Assembly: GCA_037962975.1 (NCBI GenBank) | Contig: CM075672.1 | Coordinates: 60,148,501-60,212,500, forward strand | Length of the DNA stretch: 64,000 nucleotides | Source of the DNA: Clitoria ternatea | Taxonomy: Eukaryota; Streptophyta; Magnoliopsida; Fabales; Fabaceae | Reading direction: 5' to 3' | Shown: positions 46,495-58,635 of the stretch, piece by piece | Position numbering within the stretch: the stretch's first letter is position 1 | Layout: every line of letters begins with the position of its first letter | Notes under the pieces: generated by a model | The model's input: only the letters and a program-made list of their open reading frames with translations | Told to the model about the DNA's origin: nothing | Databases searched by the model: none | Made by a program: the position numbers and the translations under genes

Positions 46495-49400
46495 ATTGAT
46501 CAAACTTATAAAATACAATATATTAGTCCTTGTAGCAGTTAGATACATCAAACTACCTACAATTTATTTGAAAGTATATTGTTAATCTTCTTTCTTTTGG
46601 GATCTTTGTGTAACTTTAAACCACATTCAATTGGAATGTTTATAGGATTACAATCCTTCATTTGAAATCTATCCAAAATATCTCCCATATACTTCTTTTG
46701 AGAAAGGAAAATCCCATCATCTGATTGCACTATTTCTAAACCAAGGAAGTAATGCATCATGCCAAGATTAGTCATTTCAAATTCATTCATCATAGACTTC
46801 TTAAAGTCATCAAACATGACAGCATAATTTCCAGTAAATATAAGATTATTAACATACATACAAATTATGAGCAATTCCATCTTTTCTCTAAATTTAATAA
46901 ACAATGTGTGTTCATAAGGACACTTTGAAAAACTAGCATTCAAGAAATAAGATTCAATACAACTATACCATGCCCGAGGGGCTTGTTTCAGCCCATAAAT
47001 GGCCTTTTTTAATTTGTAAACTTTATGTTCTTTTCCTATTTTCACATAGCCAGGGGGTTGATCAATAAATACTTGTTCCTCTAAGTAGCCATGTAAGAAA
47101 GCTGATTTAACATCTAGTTGAAAAATAGGCCAAGAATTTTATGCTACCAGGGCAACTACCAACCTGATTGTGTCATGTCTTGCAACTGGTGACAATACGT
47201 ATGTATAATTAACTCCATACTATTGTTTGTAGCCTTTATCCACTTAGAGTGCCTTGTATTTATCCACATCTCTATTTTTATTCAGTTTTGTTTTAAAAAC
47301 CCATTTTACTCTAATGCTTTTGTGCCTATTTGGAAGATAACATAACTCCCAAGTATCATTCCTTTCAATGGAATTGATTTCACCATCCATTGCTTTTCTC
47401 CATTTTTGTTCTTTGACAACACTTTCCAACATTGTATGATCATATTTTGCAAATAGAGCAAAGTAAGTAATAGGATCTTCAGATCCAATTACTTCATAGT
47501 CAGCCATCCATGTAGGTTTTTTTCTAACATGTTATGGTCTCTCCTGATTACTTACAGGTGCTGGAATAGCTTGTTCATGCTCCTTTGGTTGTTGTTTCGT
47601 ATTGTCATTTTCTTCATTAAAAATTATGGGAATCTAATGTGCTACATCATTTTTTTCTTCCCAAAAGCTTTGTTCATCAAAAACAACATCACGACTGATA
47701 ATAATTTCTTTGTGTTAGGATTATAAAGCTTATAGGCTTTTAATTGTTCACTAACAATAAGAAAGATATACTTTTCTCCTTTATTGTCTAATTTTGATCC
47801 TTTATGGTCTAGTATATGGGCATAGGCAACACACCTAAAAATTTTGCAGTGGTCTACAAATGGTTTTCTTCTACTCCTTGCCTCTTCTGGTGTCAAATTC
47901 TAAACAGCAAATGTTGAACTCCTATTTAGAATGTACACACTTCAATTAACTACTTCAGGCCAGAAGCTTTTTGAAAGCCTACACTTAACTAAGAGACTCC
48001 GCACCATGTTAAGAATTGTTCTATTTTTCCTCTTCGATAAAATATTTTGTTGTGGTGTATATGTTGTTATTAGCTCTTTCCAGATCCTATGTTCTTCACA
48101 AAATGCAAAAAAATCATCTGAATAGTACTCTCCACCACGATCTTTTTGAAGAGATTTAATTCCTTTTCTTGATTCATTTTCTACTCGAGCTTTGAAGCTT
48201 TTAAATGTCGAGAAAGCTTCTAATTTTTCCTATAGAAAATAAACCCAAGTTTTCCTAGAAAAATCATCAGTAAAAGTAATTAAGTATCTTTTATCTCCAT
48301 TAGAACATGGTTTTATGGGACCAAAAATATCTGAATAGACCAGCTCCTAAACATCCTTTGCTCTACATGACTTGTCGTTAGGAAACTAAGGGTGATGTTG
48401 TTTGCTAACAACACATTCTTCACAAACTTGAGAGGGAGTCATGAGTTATGGAAGACCTATCACTATATCCTTTAGTTGAAGGGTCTTTAATCCACTAAAA
48501 CTCAAGTGGCCATAAAGATGATGCCACAACCAAGCAGAATCTGTAACTTCAGCCATCAAACCTGATTGAATGTTATTAATTATCAATAAAAACAATCTGT
48601 TTGAACCCATTTATACAACTACAATGAAACCTCTAACAGGATCCCAAATTTCACAAGATCTTTTACTGATAGTAATTACATAGCCTTTTCCTATAATTGC
48701 CTAGCACTTAATAAGTTGCTTTTTAGATCAAGAACATACATCACTTTGGAAATTGTTTCAATAAAACCATTCTTTGTTTTTATATTTATATAACCTTTAC
48801 CCATTACTTTCTATAATAGAGCTCACAATAGAATGAAAATCTTCATATAAGTATAAGAAAGAGGACTTACTTCCACTCATGTAGTTGTTGCAGCCTGTAT
48901 CCATATTCCACATTCCTTGCTCACTATTTTGTTCATCTTCTACAACCATCAACAAGGTTTCCACTTCATTCTTCTTAACAAAATTTGAACTCTCACCCCT
49001 TTCTCTATCAATAGGAAGACTAGAGTAACATTCAGAGGCATAATGGCCAAGTTTATAACATCTAAAGCACTATATCTTGGATTTATCATGATTTTTTCCT
49101 TAGGATTCATCATTTTGGTCATTATTCTTCATAGAGTTCCTGGTGGAATCTCTATTTCCTTGGCCTCCACATCCTCTTCCCTACCTCTACCTCGAACCCT
49201 TCTTCTAAAGTTATGAGTATTGGTAGAAGCCTTCAATTGTTGTTCCTCCACTATTGAACTTCTTTTCATTTTTTATTCATGGACTAGAAAAGAACTTTGT
49301 AGCTCATGGAGGGAGAGTTCATCAATGTCATTAGATTCCTCAATTGAGCACACCACATAATCAAATTTTGGTGTGAGTGAACATAGAATTTTTTCAACAA

Positions 49401-49744
49401 TGGTTGTATCTCCTATTTTCTCACCATGAAATCGGATATTGTTAACAATTCCCATGGCCCTTACACAGTAGTCGGTGACAGATTCACCTTCCTTCATTTA
49501 AAGAATTTCAAAGTCTCGTCTCAAAGCTTGAAGTTAAGCATGTTTAACTTTTATAGAACCTTGATATTTATTTTTCATTGAAACCCAAATATCCTTGGAA
49601 GTATCTTCGTAAAGAATAGTTTCTAGAATAGATTGGTCAATGGCTAGAAATAAATAATTCTTATGATGTAGCCCTTTCTTCAATGTAAGGTGAAATGGAT
49701 CTAGCAATCTTCTTTTTTCTCTTTACTCTTGAATCACCTTGCCT
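46495..49744 (-). pseudogene. Ty1/copia RT, integrase and gag C-terminal part (decayed)
   Basis: Reading leftward: the gag part at about 49740-49270 (ESVTDYCVRAMGIVNNIR, LHELQSSFLVHE); a CX2CX4HX4C knuckle (CFRCYKLGHYASEC, about 49035-49075); a GAG-pre-integrase and integrase zinc region near 48,350-48,530; integrase core fragments to about 47,930; an integrase C-terminal piece at 47896-47642 (HCKIFRCVAYAHI); RT at 47507-47244 (NDTWELCYLPNRHKSI, VKWVFKTK) and 47045-46557 (YKLKKAIYGLKQAPRAWY; CMYVNNLIFTG in place of YVDD; MTNLGMMHYFLGLE). RT Asp-Asp is therefore Asn-Asn. Many stops and frameshifts make this the most decayed element here. RNase H continues at 11661. Confidence 0.85.
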
Positions 49745-50545
49745 TCTTTTGGGAATTAGCACACAGAAACTCTTAAGGAAAATAGGAAACCGAAATGGAA
49801 ACAAATGGAAAAGGAAGTGGAAACTATTTAAGGTGAAAGATGGGAATTAAGGGAATGATAGAAATGGAAATAGGAGAGGTTTAGGGAAATGAAACACTAA
49901 AGGGTTTTGGATGCAACCTCTAAGAGTATAAGCCCTAACCCACCACCATGAGGGATTGGATCCTATGGATGAGAGCTTGCAAAGGTTAGAGGAACTCTAG
50001 CCTAAGGAGGAGAGGAAAAGGAAATGCTCTCTTTTCTCACAAAAGATTTCTATTCTCATTCAAGATAAGTTAAGGAATACAAATAAGAGAAAGCCTTATA
50101 TAGGCAAGAGAGGAATTTGACTATGCACTCCCTAAATGGGCTTCCACAAAGCTCTTAGGCCCAAATAGCTAAAACTAAAGGAAAATGACCAATTACAAGG
50201 CCTAAAATGAGGTACAAGGCCCAAAAGTGGCCCTTTAACCATGTAAGGTCCAAAATCTAACCCTAAAATGCATGAAGCCTTATTTTACACTTAAAAATCT
50301 ATTCTCTAGAATATTACATGTAAACAAAGCATAGGTCTTCAAGTGTTCATCCTTGGGCTTAGGCTTATGTATAGAGGTAAGAAAAGTAGCTAGGGTTTTC
50401 TAGGTAAGGTCCTTAGCTTTTTTGGTTCTTGACCTTGTTAAGGGACCTTTGAATGCCTCCAAACCCTTATGTAGGGTTGTGAAGGGATCTTCCCTAGCTA
50501 TGTCCTCATCATCTTGGCTCTTAAGTCTTTCAATTTCGACTCATC
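49745..50545 (-). repeat. Insertion of about 0.8 kb in the copia gag, probable LTR or leader fragment of another element
   Basis: Copia gag sequence is recognisable on both sides but not inside. The minus strand carries a TATA-like element (TATATAA, 50097-50103) and near 50,400-50,530 a short frame with GPLTRSRTKKAKD, a phrase seen near the leader of some plant gypsy elements. Edges are approximate, and no clear target duplication was found. Confidence 0.4.
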
Positions 50546-50776
50546 AATCTCTTTTCGTTATGCATCAATAAGAACAACATTATCTTTTAATTTGAGTACA
50601 CCATCCTCAACAACCTGCCAGTACTCCTTAGACCTTAAAAGGTTTTCCTTTAGCATGCTCCAATTGTCATAGTGACCATTAAATCATAGAATGGCTGGCT
50701 ATACAAATTTGCCAAAAGCCATTAATGGAACTTAGATTGTTATCTTTTACTACTAATCTAAGAGGCTCTGATACCA
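50546..50776 (-). pseudogene. Copia gag N-terminus and PBS
   Basis: A degenerate minus-strand gag start is readable at about 50,720-50,560 (codons resembling a YDNWSMLKENLLRSKEYWQV-type segment, with internal stops). The PBS TGGTATCAGAGC (initiator tRNA-Met) lies at 50765-50776 on the minus strand and marks the 5' end of the internal region. The 5' LTR should start just right of it. Confidence 0.65.
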
Positions 50777-51020
50777 CTAAAATAATAGTGAAAAACCAAA
50801 AAGATGCAAGATGGGTTTATTTATTCAGAATAAGAAAAACACTTGTATAGGCAAGTACAAAACTGAAAAATTCCAACAAAATATGAAGCACTACAACCAT
50901 GATCCAAAAGCTACTAATGACCACTAAAACCCATTAAAATAATAACTGAAAGAAATGCCAAAAAATAAAAACATGATACACTAACATAAGAATGATACAA
51001 ACCAGGGGTTCCTTGATTCA
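50777..51020 (-). repeat. Possible copia 5' LTR remnant
   Basis: The position follows from the PBS. A TG at 50789-50790 could be the inner LTR boundary on this strand. The outer end is not clear, and the 3' LTR lies outside the window, so the copy cannot be confirmed by comparison. Confidence 0.3.
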
Positions 51021-52713
51021 ATTTTAACTTTGTGTGTGTTGTCATTTATTTTCTTGTAATGCTTTAATTAGATTCTGTAGGTAGTTAGAATTGACAAGTT
51101 AAAAGAATAATTAAATTAAAAAACCGTTAAGGTGGAAGCATGACCACATACTTCACATGGGTTGTCATTTTTTAATTATGGATTTTGTTCAAGGGTAAAA
51201 AAAGAACTTCCTTTTTATCTAAATTGATCACATACTTCATTCTCTAAGGCCTTTCAATTTTTTTAAAGAAAAATACAAACATAAGAAGTATCCCGTCAAA
51301 ATCCGTAGCTTGACACAGGCCGGGGCACTCGAATTAAATAGTTTGTTTATAAAAAATCTATTTTTTAAAAATAAATCATCTTTTAGGGTTTGGCCAGTGT
51401 GCATTTTGATTTCTTAAATTGGTAATAGTGACCATAACAAGGGAGTAGAATTATTCTATTTCACTATATAAATCGTGTGTGAGGCCCACAAGAATTGGTG
51501 GCAACTAGGTATAATATTTATGTTGACCAACTTACACATAACTAAAATATGCATGATATCACTTTTAGGCGAGCATAGCGGAAGCACCTTAACCACCACT
51601 ACTTTTTTGCTTTATTCTTTAATTGAGATGTCGTACAGTCCATCAACTAGAAAGAGAGGCGTGAGGATTGAGAATAAGAAATGAGAAAGGACGAGGAAGA
51701 AAGAGAAAGGAATTACATAACCAATGGTTACAGGGGTAAAGAATGAGAATTAGAAAGAGGCAAAATAAAAGAGAAAGAAAGATAAAGGGAGGAGGAAGAA
51801 GAAGAAGGTGAGATAATAAAGACTATTTTAGAAACAAATTATTTAAAAATTTTATAAAGAAGTTCATTTTGAGAAAATTAGGTGTTAATAATATTGCCCC
51901 AAATCAAAACAGGTTTTTGAAAACCTAGCCTATAAAATCTCAAAGTCCTATATAAGTTGGGTATTTGATCTAATCTGAATAAAACTATTTAACCGATATA
52001 AAATAATTGAAACCGATTAAATTAAAATTGTAAAAAAATTACATTATGTATGCATTTCAGATCAGATTTTTGATCCACCTTTAAAAATTGAACCGAACTC
52101 AACTGAACTGTAGTCTTCAATACATTACTCTTACATTTATATTACCTTACCAAATTACATACATGACTTAAACTTAAAGTGAGACTTAAAAGACTTTAGG
52201 TAATGATTTGTAATTTTTTTATTACTTTGAAATTTTTCACAATGATTATTCTAGTTTTGAAGTACTTATTCTTAATTTTATTAAATTGAAATTATGTGTT
52301 TTATACTAGATTTTACAAAATATATAATTGATATAAATCCAAACAAACCGATTCAATCTGAACTATATTCGATCTTATCATATCAGATGTCATCATACAT
52401 TCCATATGAATCGAACTGAGTTACAACTTAATATATGATCAGATTCAACAAATCCCACCTTATATCCATTATAATAAAAGAAAATTAATGAAAATAAAGT
52501 CAAATGGAAGTTGTTAATAGGGATGTCAATTTAGGCCTAGCCTGTTAAAAATAGGCAGGTTGGGCCAAGGATTTGAGCCTGTTTTCTAAAATAAGTCTGG
52601 CCCATTTTTGCCCATAAAAAAATAGGCCCTATACGAGCCAGGTCGGGCTAGCCCATCGGGCTAACATTAAAATATTAATAAAATATTTTATATTAATATA
52701 TAATTTATATATT
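51021..52713. other. Unassigned AT-rich sequence
   Basis: No gene is recognised. 51640-51810 is purine-rich (GAAAGAGG-type). 51950-52450 has repeated 'aaccga' phrases. 52525-52680 has repeated 'ggcc/gccc' phrases (for example 'gcccatcgggctaac'), as in common plant dispersed repeats. The frame at 51475-51684 has no recognisable domain. Confidence 0.4.
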
Positions 52714-53393
52714 GTTGAGAAAAAGTCTGGATGGAAAAGAATTTTAAGTTTTATTAGACTAGACCCCAGACTTTATATCCCTGAATTTGTTAATACCGCT
52801 TATCGTGTATTTTTGCTTGGAAGTGAAGTCTATATTTTTTATAACTTATTTGTGCGCCTAAGTATTTCTAGGATATGAGTATTAGGCTATGAAAACAAAA
52901 GGGGGTGTCAACATTCCAAAAGTTTGGCAAATAATCAAAAGTTTGATAGAAGTATTCTGATTAAAGAATCATTCTCAACATTCCTAAATTCTATTTAAGT
53001 GATGTATTAGGATTCATGTTTTTATTATATTTGTGTTCTTATCATCAAAGAACACAAGGAACAAGATCAAAATGAGCAACAACTGTCAGCGTACCTACCT
53101 CTGCACATACTGATCAAGTTTAGAGCTTATGTCAGAATATTTCAGAAAGCTCTGGCATCCCACTTGATGAAACAACCCGACTTAATTAATGACAAACCGA
53201 GACCAGGGAAATTTTTTTTCCCAAAATTTAGAACGTTCAAAACGTTCATAATCAGCCCAGATTAAGAGTCGGGGTAAATTAAAAACATCATAAAGGCAAG
53301 GGAAGGCAAAATCCGACCAGAGAAAGGGAATACCGGGTCCAAATGCCATACGTTGGCAAGACCCAGCTTTGGTCGCACAGCCCAGCGGAATAC

Positions 53394-54250
53394 AGCGCTT
53401 GAGCGAGTTCTTTTCTCGCTGGAGCGAACGCCTTGCTCGCTGAAGCGGACCCATTCACTCGGATATTCCGTCACTCAGAATTGGGACCACGTTCACTCGG
53501 AAACTATCCCCATAGGGTCATGCTTCACTCGGTAAATTCATACTTAGCCAGATACTAAACTCATTTTAGGAAGTTCACATTCGTATTTCATTCGGAAGCA
53601 TTTAATCTCCACTCAGGAAATGATTCCCCCGATTACTCCACTCGGAGTCCATAAGCTTTCCCTCACCTGGATTGTTTCCCCAGTCCAATACCACTCGGTA
53701 TATTTCAACCTCAATTCACTCAGAGGTACATCACCCATTCTTCACTCGGCATATTTTGATCTTTCTCACTCGGAGATCGCTTAAACCTACCTTCCCTCGG
53801 AAGGAGTCTCCACAATCAAGTTCCATTCAGAATTACTCTGACCTCTCATCACTCGGAGGAATTCACCAAGTTAAGTCTCACTCGGACTTATTTAATACTT
53901 AGTCACTCAGAATATATAACATTCACTCGGAATATATATAGCCTCGTTCACTCGGAAGAGGACCCCTAGAATACACCTCAATCAGAACTGTCATGATCAC
54001 TCTTCCCTTGGGATAGGTTCACTCGGGATTTCCACTTGGGAATATTCAAACACTTCCTCACTCGGGGTTTACTCATACTTTTCACTCGGTAACATATGGA
54101 CTAGTCTTCCCTTGGAAGTAGCCCACTCGAGTACATCTTACTCGGAACTGTCTTATGCCTTTATCACTCAGAAAAGGCTCACACACTAAAGCCTCACTCG
54201 GAAATGGCTCTCCCAACAATATTGCACCCGGAAATTCCTTAACTTAACAT
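53394..54250. repeat. Inverted-repeat cluster then CACTCGG array
   Basis: 53394-53460 contains CGCTTGAGCGAG, CTCGCTGGAGCGA and CTCGCTGAAGCGG. From 53455 at least fifteen exact CACTCGG occur to 54,250, many as TTCACTCGGAA or CTCACTCGGNA, spaced 20-60 bp. The module order is the same as at 27025-27900 and 25568-26848. Confidence 0.88.
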
Positions 54251-55178
54251 TATCATTTCGACAACACATCTCAGTCGATACAAGTAACATCTTATCAATG
54301 TAAAATATATATATTTATATAAATGTATACTTGTTCACATCTCCGATAGTCAACCCATATAAATATGTTTAACAAACGGATTACAAGGGAGCCGGCCAAG
54401 GCTTTAACATATCTATTTACAATATATACTATATGTGCACTTCAACAATCTGAGTGCCCATCACTCAGACTTGAGGCCATCTCCTTATTCTCAGTCCGAC
54501 CTGCATATACTGAAAAATATAGTCACAATAGGGGTGAGCTTTTACATATTAAATGACAGTTACTGACTCGGATTATACCTTAATTCTCAACCATACAATG
54601 ACATTATTGAATCAACAATAATACACCCTGTCATTCAATATGAATACTCTAATAACATCATCCACTCGGGATTCATGCAATTCAATCAAGACTGAGTAAT
54701 TCATATCATTCATGATCACCTTGCACTCGGCAACAGTACCAATATACATATATTCACCTAGTCGGAATTCACACCAATCATTCATGGCTATATTAATCAT
54801 GCTATTCACAACAGCATTTACACATATATATACCATCACATTGAGCTCATCAACAACATAAGTGTGCACTCAGCAATAGCATCAGTATACATGCATTCAT
54901 CCACTCGGATATAAATATGCACTTGGTATAGCATCAGTATACATGCAGATCACATTGAGCTCAATAACAATTATAAGTATGCACACATCATTTCAGTCGG
55001 ATCCGATCCTTTATTATTAAATTTTATTGTTGCAACATAGGCTCCAAGCCTTTTTCTCAGCTCCAAGCTGATCCGGCCATTTTACTGGTACCAAACCGTT
55101 TGCCCTCACATGTAACACAGTCACTCCAAGCGACAACGGAAGTGTTACGGGCAGCCCCGAGTCCAACCCGATAGGCTT

Positions 55179-55463
55179 GCCTTGAGTCCAACCCAAGGTC
55201 TTTAAGCGTCCAACGCTAATGCACTCGGCATTGCCTCGAGTCCAACCCAAGGTCTTTCATTATGTTTCACACATATTCATCTGATTGCCGATTCAGTATT
55301 ACGCGTCCAAAGCTATATGTACCCGGTATTTCCAATGGTGAATCAGATGCATACGGTCTTATTCATCAGGCGTCCAAAGCCAATGCACTCGGCATTGCCT
55401 TGAGTCCAACCCAAGGTCTTTTATAATGCACTCGGCACTGCCTCGAATCCAACCCAAGGTCTT
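55179..55463. repeat. Four copies of a 24-bp repeat in the solo LTR
   Basis: GCCTYGARTCCAACCCAAGG (followed by TCTT) starts at 55179, 55233, 55397 and 55440. Each of the last three is preceded by 'gcactcggca'. Confidence 0.85.
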
Positions 55464-57458
55464 TTGTTATATTTCATATTCATCATATAATCATAAGGAA
55501 TTCACACAGCATTGCATGCACTTCAACATAGAATCCCAAACGGGAATTAATATAACCAACCCACATCTCATGCACTCGGCAACCACAATACCATCCACTC
55601 AGAATTATCATTTACCACAAGCATCATATGCTATTTCATGAGATCCACTCGGCATTAACATTTACAACAAGCACCACATGCTTTTTAACATAAAATCCCA
55701 CACGGGAATCATCACAACAGTCCCCATCTTATGCACCCAATATTCGCATGTACAATGACAAGCATCTCATGCATTTAAACACAATCACACACGAATTAGT
55801 ATAACAAACTCATGCACTCGGCATCAACATGCATTTTAATATAAACACATAGATATTTATCAACTCTCTCAGTATAATGCCCTCGGCAATCATAATAACA
55901 CACATGCATTCACTCGGCACCTTCATGTTTATCAACATACACCTCATGGACGGACATCATCATGCACCATAGTTCATAAATAACACACATCCGGGCTATC
56001 ACTCAATCGACATACAACAATCAACACATTTACAAATACAACACAACACAGTGAAGTAATTTCCACCCGGAACCTGTCTATAAACTATACATTTGAGATG
56101 TAAATCAGCCCCCCTATCTGGAATGAAGATTCCAGCAGCTCCTCGAGCTTCCAGTTCTGACCGATCATCCTTCGGTCACTCGTTCTCAACAGAATGACCT
56201 GCTTCATTCATCCTCCATGGAACTCAGCTTTGGAGGAACACCGAGCCACTCGTATTCTCGAACAGCTCAACCACGAAGACACTTCATGCCAAGCCTCCAA
56301 GTCACAACGTTGTCCTCTTTCACGAGCAGCAATGGAGGATTCCAAGGCTGTTCCCTCACTCAAACAGTCTAGTCCTTACCAACAGTGAAGGACTTCATGT
56401 TCCCAAGCACCCATCAACGTTCAGGCAGAACAGTGGAGGATCCCAGCCTCCCAGACATACAGTACCATGCTGTTCTCTCCACCACGCTGTTCCCACTTCG
56501 TGTTCCCACATCCCACTCGTGGTTCTACTCAGCGTTCGAGTGGAAGAAGAAGAAGATGGAGAAGAAGACGAACAGCGAAGAAGAAGAAGCAAAGGCTTCA
56601 AGAAGTTGTAGAGAGAACAGAAGAGTGGTTCTCAATGTACCTAAAGTGTAATGAGCAGGGAGTGGAAAAACATAAATCTGAAGCTATTATCATTACACTG
56701 CCCTGCATCAGCTCTCCCTTTCAATCAAAAGTCACATCCCATTTAATGCAAATCCCATCAGCATGCCAATGAGAGAGAGAGAGGACCGAAGCACCCATCT
56801 GCACCACCAAGGGCACCAGCGTAATTTTGCCTGGCCATATATTATTATTATTATTATTCAATCAATAAATCTTAATTCTCTAATTAACCTTAATTAGTAA
56901 TTAAATCAAAACCAGGATGTTACACTTGACGCTCAATCAAGAATTAGTTTACGAATGGTTTTTGCATGGGAAATACATGAGAAACCTTTTTCATGAAAGA
57001 ACTGAAAAGGTTTTATACCAGCCCTTTGAAACCTTTTTCATCCTAAAGGTCTGAGAATAAGAAGCTTAAGGAAAATACCTTCAAAGGATTTCAAATGTCT
57101 ATATCTCCTTTCAAGAAGCAGTGATGATCACATCCTCCAGCTTCTATAAATACCAAGGAAGATTAAACTTCAAAACACAGATATATACAGAGAACTTACA
57201 AGCTCTTATTCAATCTCTTTCTGTTTTTAATTTCTCTTATTCATTTGTTTCTTGTAAGACAAAGACCCTTATTATTTTTGTTCTGCCTCAAGCAGACCCT
57301 GGTCTTGTGTCATAACTTAGTGTACAACTTCAATTGTTTATCTCTTATGCACTAAGTTCTATGAAATACTTTTTTATTCATTCAAACACTTTGTAAAAGT
57401 CTGGTGAGTCACCAAAACTCATTTGTTTGGGAAACACTGTTGGACTAAAGAGGCTTTC

Positions 57459-57542
57459 GAAAGAATACTTGGGTTGAGCCAGGAGTGGCTTGTTGAAAGA
57501 ATACTTGGGTTAAGCCAGAAGTGGCTGGAGTCAAGAATACTT
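57459..57542. repeat. 36-bp tandem repeat, 2.3 copies
   Basis: Units at 57459-57494 and 57495-57530, with a partial third to 57542, built on GAATACTTGGGTT(G/A)AGCCA. Inside the Sirevirus-like LTR. Confidence 0.9.
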
Positions 57543-57639
57543 GTGGCACAAGTTTGGTGCTGTTGTTGTAAAGGTGATTTTACAATAGTGGAAATCCTTC
57601 AAGTTAGAAGGGACTGGATGTAGCTTTTGTTAATGACCA

Positions 57640-58635
57640 GATTAAAATTAAGATTAATGGAAAATTAGGATTAATTATTAATTGAGAATTAATTTGAAAT
57701 AAAAGAAAATTAATGCTGATGGAAGTAATTGGACATGACACATGATTTGATGCGGCTGCCATTTACATGTTTCCCACTCATTCTCCTCATTACCTTGAGT
57801 ACATGCTCAGAGCTCTCAACCACTTCTTCATTCTCTCAAAATCCCCTCGAGACCTTTCCTCTTCTTTCACTTTTCTTCTTCTTCTTCTTCGTTCTTCTTC
57901 ATTCTTCTTCTTCGTCAGTTACGACTGTGGTGTTGTGGAGGACTCGAAGTTCCCCACTGTTAGTAAGGAGCGATCGTTCGAGTAGAAGAGAAACAGCTCC
58001 CAGTCTTTCAAGCTGTGTGTGGTGTTCGTCTGGATCTGAAGGTTGTTGAGCGAGAGAGTGATTGAGGAAGCGAAGGAGCAACAGAATCAGCGTTAGAAAA
58101 TAGAGCACGGGTTAATACTGAAAACAAAGGAGCTTCTTGCGTCTTTTCAGAAGGTAGGGGGCACTTTACATCTCAAATGCATAGTTGTGGACGGATCCTG
58201 GGTGAAAGTACTGTATGTTGTGTTTATAGTTGTGAATATGTTAGTTGTGTGAATTATATGATGATAACTTTCGAATACCGGGTGTGTGTGTGTGTTAGCT
58301 AAGTCAAGTAAAGTTATATCCTTTCTCCATCCATGAGATGTGTGTTAATAAACATGAGAATGCATGAAAATGTACTGGATCTGTATTGGCCGAGTGCATA
58401 CGTTAAGAGGTTGTTATGCTGAGTCCCGTGTGTGGTTAAACACTTAACAGCATGTGGTATATGTTATTGATGTTGCTAATGCCGAGTGTATATTGTGGGA
58501 CTATTGGTTGATTCCTGTGTAGATTTTTATATTTGAAAGTATGAATACATGAGATGCATGTGATATGTGGTTTTCCCATGTGAAATACCACTGTTGTGCT
58601 AATGAATATGTATGGAAGAATAATGAAAGACCTTG
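57640..58635 (+). repeat. Truncated LTR fragment related to the LTR at 58636
   Basis: AAGGTAGGGGGC near 58,152, followed by 'aatgcatagt...acggat', parallels 59,149-59,190 of the next LTR. It is preceded by the same C/T-rich and TTCTTC-rich leader. It lacks the TGTAACATCC start and is interrupted at 58635 by the next element (flank CCTTG, 58631-58635). Confidence 0.6.

Larger units (their letters stand above)
53168..56924 (-). mobile_element. Solo LTR (Tekay-like, diverged), minus orientation
   Basis: Starts TGAAACAACCC and ends GGATGTTACA, with perfect 5-bp duplication CTTGA (53163-53167, 56925-56929). 54480-54565 is related to 28130-28210 of the other solo LTR and, in reverse complement, to about 60,000-60,070. 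At 53394-53460 it has CGCTTGAGCGA-type units, then a CACTCGG array to about 54,250, and scattered CACTCGG to 55,930. GCCTTGAGTCCAACCCAAGG-like units recur four times (55179-55463). An Arg/Glu/Lys-rich frame at 56467-56772 arises from a GAAGAA stretch and is not called. Confidence 0.88.
52714..57630 (+). repeat. Sirevirus-like LTR split by a solo LTR
   Basis: 52714-53167 and 56930-57630 read as one sequence of about 1.16 kb once the solo LTR and its TSD are removed. It starts TGTTGAGAAAAAG and has TATAAATA at 57145-57152 about 85 bp before 'caagctcttattcaatctc'. It ends in 'gggactggatgtagc', a phrase typical of SIRE-type LTRs. The 3' boundary is lost at about 57,630. No partner LTR or PBS is present. 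Confidence 0.5.

Noticed and set aside
51475..51684. Possible small host gene in the unassigned region
   Set aside because: A single short frame without domain, splice structure or repeat support.
56467..56772. Arg/Glu/Lys-rich frame of 101 codons
   Set aside because: It comes from a GAAGAA-type low-complexity stretch inside a solo LTR.
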